A stretch of DNA of 64,000 nucleotides. Source: Anaerolineaceae bacterium (GTDB lineage: Bacteria; Chloroflexota; Anaerolineae; Anaerolineales; Anaerolineaceae). The stretch is from positions 806,001-870,000 of the forward strand of contig JAENYZ010000001.1 in the NCBI GenBank assembly GCA_016841525.1. The letters run 5' to 3'. A model generated the notes under the pieces. It was given only the letters and a program-made list of their open reading frames with translations, had not been told where the DNA came from and did not search any database. Made by a program: the position numbers and the translations under genes. How positions within the stretch are numbered: position 1 is the stretch's first letter; every line of letters begins with the position of its first letter. This document shows positions 27,701 to 34,734 of this stretch, piece after piece.

Positions 27701-28263
27701 ATCCCCGTAATGACCGCCTTGACCTCAAGAATATCCTGGGACGTTTCAATCAGGAGCAAATCCACACCGCCCTCAATCAGCGCCTCAGCCTGTTCTTTGA
27801 AGATATCTGCCAATGCATCAAAACTGATATCCGACATTTCAGGGTCTTCTGTTGAGATCAATTTTCCGCTAGGACCCATTGATCCCGCCACAAAACGCGG
27901 CTTTTCTGGCGTCGAATATTCATCAGCAAGCCGGCGTGCAAGGGTGGCTGCTGCATTGTTGATCTCAAATACCAATTCTCCCAGGCCAAATTCGGATAAG
28001 GTCAACCGGTTCGCCCGAAAAGAGTCCGTTTCAATGACATCTGACCCGGCTTCTAAGAATGATCGGTGTACTTTTTCAACTGCCTGGGGAAAGGTAATCA
28101 CCAAATAATCATTACATCCAGCCGTTTTTTCGCCCCCAAAATGCTCAGGGGTCAGGTTCTGACGGTCAAGGTTTGTGCCCATCGCACCATCGAATAAAAT
28201 CACACGATCCTCAAGTGCATCCAAATATCGTCTGTTGGTGAAATTCTTCATTTTAGATCGCAT
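24736..28263 (-). CDS. metH: Cobalamin-dependent methionine synthase
   Basis: A 1175-residue, four-module MetH. Homocysteine domain about 1-335 (ILFDGAMGTNLDRQ, GLNCSTGP, GGCCGTRE zinc cysteines). Pterin domain about 345-620 (FLIGERLNTQG). Cobalamin domain about 640-890 with DVHDIGKNLV near residue 748 carrying the cobalt-ligand His. Activation domain about 900-1175 with RYSWGYPAIPD, which matches the R-x-x-x-G-Y SAM-binding motif. I start at ATG 28263 with AAGGG five bases upstream. A 70-codon in-frame extension is the riboswitch read as protein. All modules look intact. Confidence 0.97.
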   Translation of the reverse strand: MRSKMKNFTNRRYLDALEDRVILFDGAMGTNLDRQNLTPEHFGGEKTAGCNDYLVITFPQAVEKVHRSFLEAGSDVIETDSFRANRLTLSEFGLGELVFEINNAAATLARRLADEYSTPEKPRFVAGSMGPSGKLISTEDPEMSDISFDALADIFKEQAEALIEGGVDLLLIETSQDILEVKAVITGIHAAFEETGEVLPIQAQVTLDTTGRMLLGTDIAAALAILEGMGIDVIGLNCSTGPDYMREPIRFLTENANLPVSCIPNAGLPLNVDGEAVYPMKPEPFSELMLEFVNDYGVRVVGGCCGTREDHIQLINEGLNRNRSLPKAPVTEPVLASPVQAVTMTQTPPPFLIGERLNTQGSRRFKRLIMAEDYDSIIEMARSQVESSAHGLDICVALTERDNEVALMSKLVKKLANAVPVPLVIDTTEVEVIEAALKANPGRSLVNSTHLESGPEKAGQIFSLAKAFNAAVIVLTIDENGMAKTASDKLAVAQRIYNLAVEDNGLAPEDLVYDALTFTLATGDPDLCDSALQTLEGIRRIKAELPGVLTSLGVSNVSFGLSRPARAVLNSVMLHHAVEAGLDMAIVNAAHIKPYAEIPENERKLAEDLILNRDPDALSKLIAYFENVEDDAEGSGTGQDVLDEMPPAERLHWRILHRHKADVEADIDILLESAQDKPRSEAAVDVLNNVLLPAMKDVGDKFGAGELILPFVLQSAEVMKVAVNYLENYLEKKEGSTKGKLVLATVYGDVHDIGKNLVKTILSNNGYEVVDLGKQVPAETIISRAVEEKADAIGLSALLVSTSRQMPLIINELDRRGLSFPVLIGGAAINPRFGKRILLTEAGHYYEPGVFYCKDAFEGLSTMDALMNPGKKETLIQETHKAADYELGRELSNPQAGARRRAADQVKELEDLPIAPYWGPKVVKNMPIEMVAEHLSINELYRLSWGAKNTHGEEWEKLKAEFDARLLRMRKEAEKEAWLQPQGVYGYWPCQAEEDSLLVYDPQTLENGKLKVLQKFDFPRQEGGQGLCLADYFASKKSGRMDVVAFQVVTVGHNPTERFEELQDRGEFAEAYYLHGLAVQMAEATADYLHAHILKELGLAPERGKRYSWGYPAIPDLEDHLKVFDLLPVEPALGMSLTSAYQLVPEQSTAAIIVHHPDAKYFNIGTSRVEQLMKA

Positions 28264-28297
28264 ATTTTCCCTTCTATGGGTCAAGCTTGAGCTGTTC

Positions 28298-28330
28298 AAA
28301 AACAATCGCCTCTCAATGGATGAGAGGCGC
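28298..28330 (-). terminator. Riboswitch expression platform: intrinsic terminator
   Basis: On the minus strand CGCCTCTCA (28329-28321), loop TCCAT, TGAGAGGCG (28315-28307), then ATTGTTTTT. The 5' arm and loop include CTCATCC, identical to the 5' strand of the aptamer P1 helix. It can therefore pair with the 3' P1 strand GATGAG to form an antiterminator when SAM is absent. Confidence 0.85.
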
Positions 28331-28353
28331 TGGATACCCGGTGGTAACTTCAC

Positions 28354-28466
28354 CTCATCTTCCAGATCTCCCCATGTTTTGGGGGGCTGCCGGAGTTGGC
28401 ACCTTCGGTTTGTGACCGTGGTTGCCGAGGTATCATTGGGCCGGTCCCTCCACCTCTCTGGATGAG
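28354..28466 (-). promoter_or_regulatory. SAM-I riboswitch aptamer (S-box)
   Basis: Read on the minus strand, the conserved S-box core is present: AGAGAGGTGGAGGGACCGGCC (first 20 bases from 28457), then ATGATACCTCGGCAACC, then GGTGCCAACTCC. P1 is CTCATC (28466-28461) with GATGAG (28359-28354). It is followed by a terminator and then metH, the standard layout for SAM-dependent transcription attenuation: high SAM stabilises P1 and the terminator forms. Confidence 0.95.
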
Positions 28467-28481
28467 TTTCCAATTAGACAA

Positions 28482-28510
28482 ATCTTATCATATTCAGAGG
28501 CGAAAGTCAA
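28482..28510 (-). promoter_or_regulatory. Promoter of the SAM riboswitch / metH transcript
   Basis: On the minus strand TTGACT (28510-28505), a 17-base spacer, then TAAGAT (28487-28482). A TGA triplet directly before the -10 gives the TGn extension. Predicted transcription start is about ten bases before aptamer P1. Confidence 0.75.
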
Positions 28511-28537
28511 TTTTTATGGGAATTTTTAAAATAATTA

Positions 28538-29359
28538 TCAATCCCGTTTCAAAACTTCAAGCACGCCCATAACAGTTCCAAATCCAGGGTTTTCAGGGAT
28601 CACGAAATTACGGTTGTAAAATTCGCCTACCAAATTAATTTCATTTCGAATCGATTCAAGATCCATTAAGTGACCGACCAGGATGATTTTTTTCATGCCG
28701 GCCGCATCGGAGGCATTGATTGCGATGACTGCAATCACCTGGGCAACCAGGCGAACCAAACCTGCCGCAAGGTTTTCACGGGAAAATCCGCCTTGATGAT
28801 CCAATTTTCCCAGGTTAACAGCATTTGCCTTGGCTGGCAGCCTGCCAACCTCACCGCCTACTGCTTCGCTGAGCATGATGTCCACTACGGCAGCATCACC
28901 AGCCAGTGCCAGGCGGTCAATCTCGTCAACATCGTCTGTCCCAAGAATGATTCTGGATAAACCCAGTAAGGTGCCACCACCAACTGCGGAGCCAGTCACA
29001 TGTTCAACCTGGTCGTAGGCTGCCGCTACCATGGCAACCCCCGTACCGGCGCTGACCACCAGCCCTGATTGCCGCTCACTCAAAGCCAGACCTCCCAGAC
29101 CTAAAGCGAGCATCTCATTGACCTTTTGAACTTTGAAGCCATCGACTTCATCCGGAAGCAAACGAAAACGGCCACCGGTCACCCCAATGGTCATACCACT
29201 TTGAAGATAAGCTTCGACTGCGCTTATGGCTTGCCGCAATTGTTCAATGGGTTCGGGATGTTTATTGGGGAGCATGCGCATAATTTGGGAATGTTCTGTT
29301 TCAAGGATCAGGTCAATATTGGTCATGCCCATATCAACAGCAAAGTTTGTCGGTGTCAT
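28538..29359 (-). CDS. coaW: Type II pantothenate kinase (CoaW-like)
   Basis: A 273-residue ASKHA-fold kinase for the first step of CoA synthesis. The phosphate-binding start FAVDMGMTNIDLIL replaces the usual D-x-G-G-T-x-x-K. IGVTGGRFRLL, LVVSAGTGVAMVA and VTGSAVGGGTLLGL match Fumble-domain kinases, as does the C-terminal IILVGHL. The first motif departs from consensus (GGT to GMT, and no Lys), so activity should be treated as likely rather than certain. The start is ATG 29359 with GGAG six bases upstream; an ATG six codons earlier has none. Single-gene unit upstream of the metH promoter. Confidence 0.78.
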   Translation of the reverse strand: MTPTNFAVDMGMTNIDLILETEHSQIMRMLPNKHPEPIEQLRQAISAVEAYLQSGMTIGVTGGRFRLLPDEVDGFKVQKVNEMLALGLGGLALSERQSGLVVSAGTGVAMVAAAYDQVEHVTGSAVGGGTLLGLSRIILGTDDVDEIDRLALAGDAAVVDIMLSEAVGGEVGRLPAKANAVNLGKLDHQGGFSRENLAAGLVRLVAQVIAVIAINASDAAGMKKIILVGHLMDLESIRNEINLVGEFYNRNFVIPENPGFGTVMGVLEVLKRD

Positions 29360-29394
29360 TTCGAGCTCCAAGTTCATTTCATCAATACTGCTAG

Positions 29395-29402
29395 ATTTTA
29401 CC
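29395..29402 (-). promoter_or_regulatory. GG-extended -10 element of the pantothenate kinase gene
   Basis: Minus-strand GGTAAAAT, 35 bases before ATG 29359. Confidence 0.45.
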
Positions 29403-29468
29403 GCATATTCATTTTATAGACACAAGCCCCCCTTTATGCGTTACAATAATAATTCAAAGGAATATGAA

Positions 29469-29867
29469 ATGAAAACAGGAACTCAAAAATTTTTAAACAC
29501 CTTTTTACCGCTTTCACTGGTGCTGACCATTTTGGGTTGGGGCGGTCTGTTTCTTGTTCTTAGGGCGACAGTTCCCACCCTTGGTCCACGCTGGCTTTTT
29601 TTCTTTCTTGGGGTTTTTGCCTTAACAGGACCTGCTTTACCCGTGGTTTATTTCCTAAATAAACGTTTCCCAAGCGACCCGCCTGTAGATGGCATGGTGA
29701 TCTTACGCCAGGCAATGTGGGTAGGCGTCTTTGGCAGCACAGTCGCATGGCTGCAGCTTGGACGAGTGCTTACACCTGTGATGGCATTGATCCTGGCTGG
29801 TGTGTTCGTGCTGATTGAGTTCCTGCTGCGATTATTTGAACGCAGCCGATGGAACCCCAGCCGTTGA
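29469..29867 (+). CDS. Four-helix membrane protein of unknown function
   Basis: A 132-residue protein with four predicted transmembrane segments (about residues 10-32, 40-62, 75-95 and 100-120) separated by short loops, and an Arg-rich C-terminus. I recognise no named family. The start ATG 29469 follows AAAGGA. A much longer in-frame extension runs antisense into the kinase gene and is rejected. It lies 37 bases before selA in a long co-directional run, so it may share that transcript. Confidence 0.7.
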   Translation: MKTGTQKFLNTFLPLSLVLTILGWGGLFLVLRATVPTLGPRWLFFFLGVFALTGPALPVVYFLNKRFPSDPPVDGMVILRQAMWVGVFGSTVAWLQLGRVLTPVMALILAGVFVLIEFLLRLFERSRWNPSR

Positions 29868-29904
29868 TAAAGTATCCAAACTATCTTTATGATTTTATAA
29901 CCTC

Positions 29905-31272
29905 ATGCCAGATTTGAGTAAGCTCCCTTCAGTTGACCAGCTGCTGCAAAACCCAAAGCTTAAGGACGTCATCCATACTTTTGGCCGCCCATTAAGCCTT
30001 AAAGCGCTTCGTGACGTGTTGGACAGCTGCAGGTACGAAGCAATCGAGCATAACCAGCCCATTCCCGAACAGCCTGAGATTATCCAACGGACAAAAGACA
30101 TCCTGAGTGAATGGCTTTCGCCCACACTCACGCCTGTGATCAATGCTACAGGCGTCATCTTGCACACCAACCTCGGCAGAGCCCCACTGAGCCTTGAAAC
30201 CAGGGCTGCCATTTCCAGCATTTTGGCCGGCTACAATAATTTAGAATTTGACCTCCAGAACGGAAAACGTGGAAAAAGGTCCATCCATGCCAGCAGATTT
30301 TTATCAACCCTGACAGGTGCGGAAGGTGGTTTCGTTGTCAATAACAATGCCGGCGCTGTTTTGCTGATCCTTTCTGCCCTTACAAAAGGGAAAAATGTCC
30401 TCATTTCCCGTACACAGCTTGTTGAAATCGGCGGTGGATTTCGCATCCCTGATGTTATGCGTCAATCTGGCGCAAATCTGATTGAGATTGGCACAACAAA
30501 TCGAATCCATCTCTTTGATTACGAAAATGCGCTTAAGAATGAGGATATTGCCCTTGTACTGATTGCACACCACTCCAACTTCAAATTAATTGGCTTCCAC
30601 AGCGAACCAGAATTGTCTGAAGTCGTTGAAACTGCCCATAAATATGGTGTACCCGTCGTGCATGATCTCGGCTCGGGCGCACTGCTGGATACAGCCGATT
30701 ACGGCCTTGCCCATGAACCCACGGTTTTCGAATCGATGAAAGCCGACTGTGACCTGGTTTGTTTTTCTGGTGACAAATTGATGGGCGGACCCCAGGCCGG
30801 GATCATCATCGGAAAAGAATCTCTGCTTGAGCTAATCCGGGTTCATCCCCTAGCGCGCGCATTACGGCCTGATAAAGTAACACTAGCTGGCATTACTGCC
30901 ACTATCACCCATTATTTGAAGAACGAAGCTGAGACAAAGATTCCGATCTGGTATATGATCAGTCAATCACTAGAATCCATTCAAAAGCGTGCGAACAACT
31001 GGCGCGAATACCTGGGAGAAGGAGAAGTCATCGAAGGACGTTCAACCGTTGGCGGCGGCAGCTTACCAACGGAAGAGATGCCGAGCTTCTTGCTGTCAAT
31101 AAGCCCTAAAAAGCCGGATGCGCTCTTGAAAATTCTTCGTGAGACAAACCCGCCGATCATTGCAAGGATTGAAAATGAAATGGTATTATTCGACCCACGC
31201 ACAGTCCTGCCCGATCAGGAGATTGCGTTTCTGAGACAGCTGTTAATTGCCCTGGAAGCGGAAGAATCCTGA
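29905..31272 (+). CDS. selA: L-seryl-tRNA(Sec) selenium transferase
   Basis: PLP enzyme that converts Ser-tRNA(Sec) to Sec-tRNA(Sec) with selenophosphate. The 455 residues match bacterial SelA. INATGVILHTNLGRAPLS marks the N-terminal part, HDLGSGALLDTADYGL the PLP-Asp region, and CFSGDKLMGGPQAGII holds the PLP lysine. The C-terminal block RPDKVTLAGITATI is also typical. No selB, selD, tRNA-Sec or obvious selenoprotein was found in this window; they may lie elsewhere. The next gene, an M24 peptidase, follows after 56 bases. Confidence 0.94.
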   Translation: MPDLSKLPSVDQLLQNPKLKDVIHTFGRPLSLKALRDVLDSCRYEAIEHNQPIPEQPEIIQRTKDILSEWLSPTLTPVINATGVILHTNLGRAPLSLETRAAISSILAGYNNLEFDLQNGKRGKRSIHASRFLSTLTGAEGGFVVNNNAGAVLLILSALTKGKNVLISRTQLVEIGGGFRIPDVMRQSGANLIEIGTTNRIHLFDYENALKNEDIALVLIAHHSNFKLIGFHSEPELSEVVETAHKYGVPVVHDLGSGALLDTADYGLAHEPTVFESMKADCDLVCFSGDKLMGGPQAGIIIGKESLLELIRVHPLARALRPDKVTLAGITATITHYLKNEAETKIPIWYMISQSLESIQKRANNWREYLGEGEVIEGRSTVGGGSLPTEEMPSFLLSISPKKPDALLKILRETNPPIIARIENEMVLFDPRTVLPDQEIAFLRQLLIALEAEES

Positions 31273-31328
31273 AGTAAATTAATTTGACTTTTAAGTCAAT
31301 TTAAACAAAAAATAGAAAGCATTTACCT

Positions 31329-32573
31329 ATGAAATCTGACATCGATCGCTACCTCAAAGAAAATAACGCGGATGCCCTGTGGGTTACCGGTTCTGCCCAG
31401 CACAATCCGACCATGGTTTACATGACAGGCGGCGGGCACATGACCCAGGCAGATGTGATAAAGAAAATTGGGACGGACCCCATTCTGTGTCATGCACCCA
31501 TGGAAAGAGATGAGGCAGCCCGGACCGGACTCAAAACAATAAATTACAATAAGTTCCCATTGAAAGATCGCCTGAAATTGGCTGAAGGGGATCGACTAAA
31601 AGCCCATTCGCTTCTCTATCAAAACATCTTTGAGGAGATCGGGCTTACATCGGGCAAGGTTCTTATCTACGGTCATGCTGATGCAGGGAAACATTATTCA
31701 ATCGTCAACAAACTGCAGGAGCTGATGCCAGGTTTAGCGTTTGAAGGGGATTTGGAGGACAGCGTCCTTCTGCAAGCGATGGCAACCAAAGAACCTGATG
31801 AAATAGACCGCATTCGCCAAATGGGAAACTCCGTCCTCGAAGTTGTCTCTCGAACAGCTGATTTTCTCACCGGGCACAATGTTCAAGATGATGTCTTGAT
31901 CAAAGCCGACGGCAGTCCCCTGACAATCGGTGATGTCAAAGGGAAAATCAATCTCTGGCTGGCAGAGCTGGGGGCAGAGAACCCTGAAGACACAATTTTT
32001 GCGATTGGACGAGATGCTGGCGTGCCTCACAGTGGGGGGACACCCTCTGATCCAATCATGTTGGGTCAGACCATCGTCTTCGACATCTTTCCCTGCGAAA
32101 AAGGCGGCGGCTATTTTTATGACTTTACCCGCACATGGTGTTTGGGTTATGCTCCTGAAGAAGCACAGCAGCTTTACAACCAGGTTAAAACTGTTTACGA
32201 CAAGGTCGTTTCTGAATTAGAAACGGGCTTGAATGCTGCGCACTTCCAGGATAGGACATGTGATTTATTTGAAGCAATGGGACACAAGACGACACGCCAG
32301 GATCCTTCAATTGAGTCTGGCTATGTTCACTCACTGGGACACGGCCTTGGTTTGAATGTTCATGAAAAGCCCTGGTTCAGTCGAAAAGATGACCCCAGCA
32401 ATACCCTTGTTCCTGGCTCTGTTTTTACTATCGAACCAGGCTTGTATTATCCCGAAAAAGGCATGGGGATACGCCTTGAGGATACCTACTATGTAACCCA
32501 GGACGGATCATTCGAAAAATTTGTAGATTACCCCATGGAATTGGTGTTAGAAATGAAAGGTGGAAACAGCTGA
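31329..32573 (+). CDS. M24-family Xaa-Pro peptidase-like metallopeptidase
   Basis: A 414-residue pita-bread fold protein. The N-terminal creatinase-like domain (1-150) is followed by the M24 catalytic domain. The dimetal ligands are all visible: Asp in IVFDIFP, Asp in FYDFTRTW, His in HSLGHGLG, Glu in FTIEPGLYY and Glu in IRLEDTYYV. The family cleaves N-terminal Xaa-Pro bonds; substrate size is unknown. Its stop lies one base from the preferred tsaD ATG, and an alternative tsaD GTG would overlap it. Confidence 0.88.
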   Translation: MKSDIDRYLKENNADALWVTGSAQHNPTMVYMTGGGHMTQADVIKKIGTDPILCHAPMERDEAARTGLKTINYNKFPLKDRLKLAEGDRLKAHSLLYQNIFEEIGLTSGKVLIYGHADAGKHYSIVNKLQELMPGLAFEGDLEDSVLLQAMATKEPDEIDRIRQMGNSVLEVVSRTADFLTGHNVQDDVLIKADGSPLTIGDVKGKINLWLAELGAENPEDTIFAIGRDAGVPHSGGTPSDPIMLGQTIVFDIFPCEKGGGYFYDFTRTWCLGYAPEEAQQLYNQVKTVYDKVVSELETGLNAAHFQDRTCDLFEAMGHKTTRQDPSIESGYVHSLGHGLGLNVHEKPWFSRKDDPSNTLVPGSVFTIEPGLYYPEKGMGIRLEDTYYVTQDGSFEKFVDYPMELVLEMKGGNS

Positions 32574-32574
32574 T

Positions 32575-33600
32575 ATGTCATTACCTACAGCAAGAATCTT
32601 GGGTATTGAAACATCATGTGACGAAACAGCAGCAGCCGTGGTCAGTGATGGAAGGGTGATACATTCAAGCGCTGTCGCCAGTCAAATGGCTTTGCATGCG
32701 CAGTACGGCGGCGTGTTTCCGGAATTAGCCTCCCGTGAACATATCAAAGCGATTTATGCCATTGTTGACCAGGCATTGATCCAGGCGCATCTTGACATTA
32801 AAGATGTGGACGCGATTGCTGTCACACAGGGTCCAGGTCTTGCCGGTTCTCTTGTTGTTGGTGTAAATATGGCAAAAGGCCTTTCACTGGCAACGGGTAA
32901 ACCCCTGATTGGTGTCAATCATTTAGAGGGGCACATTTACTCCCCTTGGCTCTTCCCCGCCAATACAACGCCCCATGAACCGCCTCGCTTCCCTCTGTTA
33001 GCCTTGCTGGTTTCAGGCGGGCACAGCGAACTCATTTTAGTCAAAGATTTCTTGCAATACGAACGTTTGGGAGGCACTCTGGATGACGCAGCAGGTGAGG
33101 CTTTTGATAAAGTCGCTCGCTTGCTCAATCTGTCCTACCCGGGCGGTCCAGCTATCCAAAAAGCCAGCCAAACTGGCGACCCAAATGCTTTCCCTTTCCC
33201 CAGGGCGATGTTAGAAGGCACCTGGGATTTCTCCTTTAGCGGACTAAAAACAGCTGTCCTCAGGACAGTTGAAGCCCTCCAGGCAGAAGGGAGACCGCTG
33301 CCGATTGAGAATCTGGCTGCCAGCTTCCAGGCAGCGGTTGTTGACGTCCTGGTTGAAAAAACCCTGCAGGCAGCTGAGGCTTTTGAGGTCAAAGACATCA
33401 TTGTTGCCGGCGGCGTTTCTGCAAACAAATCTTTGCGTGAGAAAATGCTCAACCAGAGCACCCGACCCGTTCACATTCCACCGCTTTCCCTGTGTACGGA
33501 CAATGCAGCAATGATTGCCGGTGCCGGTTATTTTCATTATATTCAGGACGATTTCAGCGCGCCTGACTTTGACGTGCTGCCAACCTGGCCGCTGACATGA
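32575..33600 (+). CDS. tsaD: tRNA N6-adenosine threonylcarbamoyltransferase
   Basis: Transfers the threonylcarbamoyl group to A37 of ANN-decoding tRNAs. The 341-residue ASKHA protein shows ILGIETSCDETAAAVV, the metal motif HLEGH (H-x-E-x-H), LLVSGGHSELILV, LDDAAGEAFDKVAR and VAGGVSANKSLR. With tsaC at 16.5 kb this covers two of the bacterial t6A enzymes; tsaB and tsaE are not in the window. The start is ATG 32575, with GGTGG about 11 bases upstream; an in-frame GTG at 32560 is the alternative. Confidence 0.96.
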   Translation: MSLPTARILGIETSCDETAAAVVSDGRVIHSSAVASQMALHAQYGGVFPELASREHIKAIYAIVDQALIQAHLDIKDVDAIAVTQGPGLAGSLVVGVNMAKGLSLATGKPLIGVNHLEGHIYSPWLFPANTTPHEPPRFPLLALLVSGGHSELILVKDFLQYERLGGTLDDAAGEAFDKVARLLNLSYPGGPAIQKASQTGDPNAFPFPRAMLEGTWDFSFSGLKTAVLRTVEALQAEGRPLPIENLAASFQAAVVDVLVEKTLQAAEAFEVKDIIVAGGVSANKSLREKMLNQSTRPVHIPPLSLCTDNAAMIAGAGYFHYIQDDFSAPDFDVLPTWPLT

Positions 33601-33635
33601 AGACAATGTAACCATTCCAAGTTTGAGATCATCAA

Positions 33636-34235
33636 ATGAATGAAAATACAGAAACATTTGAACTAGAAGCCCTGCAAAAAAGAGACAGAGCTGTTTTTGC
33701 CCAGGTTCTTGATCAAAATTCTGATCGTATTTACCGATTAGGATTAAAAATGCTTGGAAATGTTCAGGATGCAGAAGACATCCTTCAGGAGACCTTCATA
33801 AAAGCTTTCAATAATATTGACCAATTTGAAGGTCGCTCTAAGATCTCAACCTGGCTCTACAGAATTGCAGTCAACGAATCTCTGATGCTGCTGCGAAAGC
33901 GTAAAGGTAATACCATCCAGCTGGATGCACCTTTAGAGACAGACGAAGGTGACCTGATCCCGAGGCAAATTGTTGATTGGTGCTGTCTTCCGGAAAAAGA
34001 ATTGATGAACACCGAAACACGTGATCACATCCAGGAGGCGGTCAAAACCCTGTCCGATGCAAACCGGGCAGCATTTATTCTCAGGGACGTTGAGGGATTA
34101 TCAACGCAAGAAACGGCTGAAGCTCTGGATATCTCAGAATCTGCTGTCAAAGTACGTTTGATGCGGGCTCGGATGCAATTACGAGAGGAACTGACAGCAT
34201 TCTTTGCAGGAAAGATGATCAAAGAGACATTATGA
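33636..34235 (+). CDS. ECF-type sigma-70 factor
   Basis: A 199-residue extracytoplasmic-function sigma factor. Region 2 spans about 25-95 (RIYRLGLKMLGNVQDAEDILQ, then WLYRIAVNE for -10 recognition). Region 4 spans about 130-185 (LRDVEGLSTQETAEALDISE helix-turn-helix for -35 recognition). A WCC pair sits in the linker between them. It overlaps the following zinc anti-sigma gene by four bases (ATGA), the usual arrangement for a sigma/anti-sigma pair. It follows tsaD by 35 bases. Confidence 0.93.
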   Translation: MNENTETFELEALQKRDRAVFAQVLDQNSDRIYRLGLKMLGNVQDAEDILQETFIKAFNNIDQFEGRSKISTWLYRIAVNESLMLLRKRKGNTIQLDAPLETDEGDLIPRQIVDWCCLPEKELMNTETRDHIQEAVKTLSDANRAAFILRDVEGLSTQETAEALDISESAVKVRLMRARMQLREELTAFFAGKMIKETL

Positions 34236-34492
34236 CTCACGAACACGACCTCACATGCCAGAATATTATTGAGAACCTGAATGCCTACATTGATGGTGAA
34301 TTAGACGACGTACTTTGTACTGAAATTGAAGCGCATATTCAATCATGCCCGGACTGTCGAATTGTCGTAAATACGCTCAAAAAAACCATTGAACTATGTA
34401 AAAATGCTGACTCAGAAACATCACTGCCTGCTGAAACGCGGCACCGTCTTTTTGCCAAATTAAATCTTGAAGATTATGACAAAAAAGATTGA
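34232..34492 (+). CDS. Soluble zinc-binding anti-sigma factor (zf-HC2)
   Basis: An 86-residue protein with the H-x3-C-x2-C zinc motif in EAHIQSCPDC, an upstream Cys in DLTCQNI, and one more Cys in DVLC. There is no transmembrane segment, unlike most membrane-bound anti-sigmas, so it resembles cytoplasmic ZAS proteins such as RsrA. Those release their sigma factor after thiol oxidation. A redox role here is inference, supported by the nearby OsmC gene. Coupled to the sigma factor by ATGA. Confidence 0.85.
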   Translation: MTHEHDLTCQNIIENLNAYIDGELDDVLCTEIEAHIQSCPDCRIVVNTLKKTIELCKNADSETSLPAETRHRLFAKLNLEDYDKKD

Positions 34493-34685
34493 TCCTTCAA
34501 TTCCAAAGAAAGAAGTTGAAGTAAAGGACAATCAAGAAGGGGCTTACTGTGTAATTATCCCCCCTCAAAGTCTCAAGCCTGGCATGATTTGCCCTCGTTG
34601 TAAGGCTGCAAAAATTGAATATGATGGAATGTTAAATTTAGTTTGTACCAATTGCGGTTTGACAGAAGCAGGGGCTAGCACCTGA
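34476..34685 (+). CDS. Small zinc-ribbon protein
   Basis: A 69-residue protein with a C-terminal rubredoxin-like zinc ribbon, CPRCKAAKIEYDG then LVCTNCG (two C-x2-C knuckles). The first half is charged and includes EGAYCVIIPPQS. The start lies inside the 3' end of the anti-sigma gene, at ATG 34476 or three codons earlier. Likely part of the same transcript. It could bind nucleic acid or serve as a metal/redox site; no function is known. Confidence 0.6.
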   Translation: MTKKIDPSIPKKEVEVKDNQEGAYCVIIPPQSLKPGMICPRCKAAKIEYDGMLNLVCTNCGLTEAGAST

Positions 34686-34734
34686 TAAATTCATAGCTTA
34701 CCCCTTCCGGTGGAGGGAAGAAAGGAAAAATTAC

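Noticed and set aside
27572-28108. 178-codon plus-strand frame opposite metH
   Set aside because: Antisense shadow of the MetH homocysteine domain with no family match.
28264-28473. 70-codon N-terminal extension of metH
   Set aside because: It is the SAM riboswitch and terminator read as protein; the real ATG with a ribosome site is at 28263.
31283-31302. Inverted repeat TTGACTT / AAGTCAA between selA and the M24 gene
   Set aside because: Only seven AT-rich pairs without a T run; it is too weak to call a terminator or operator.
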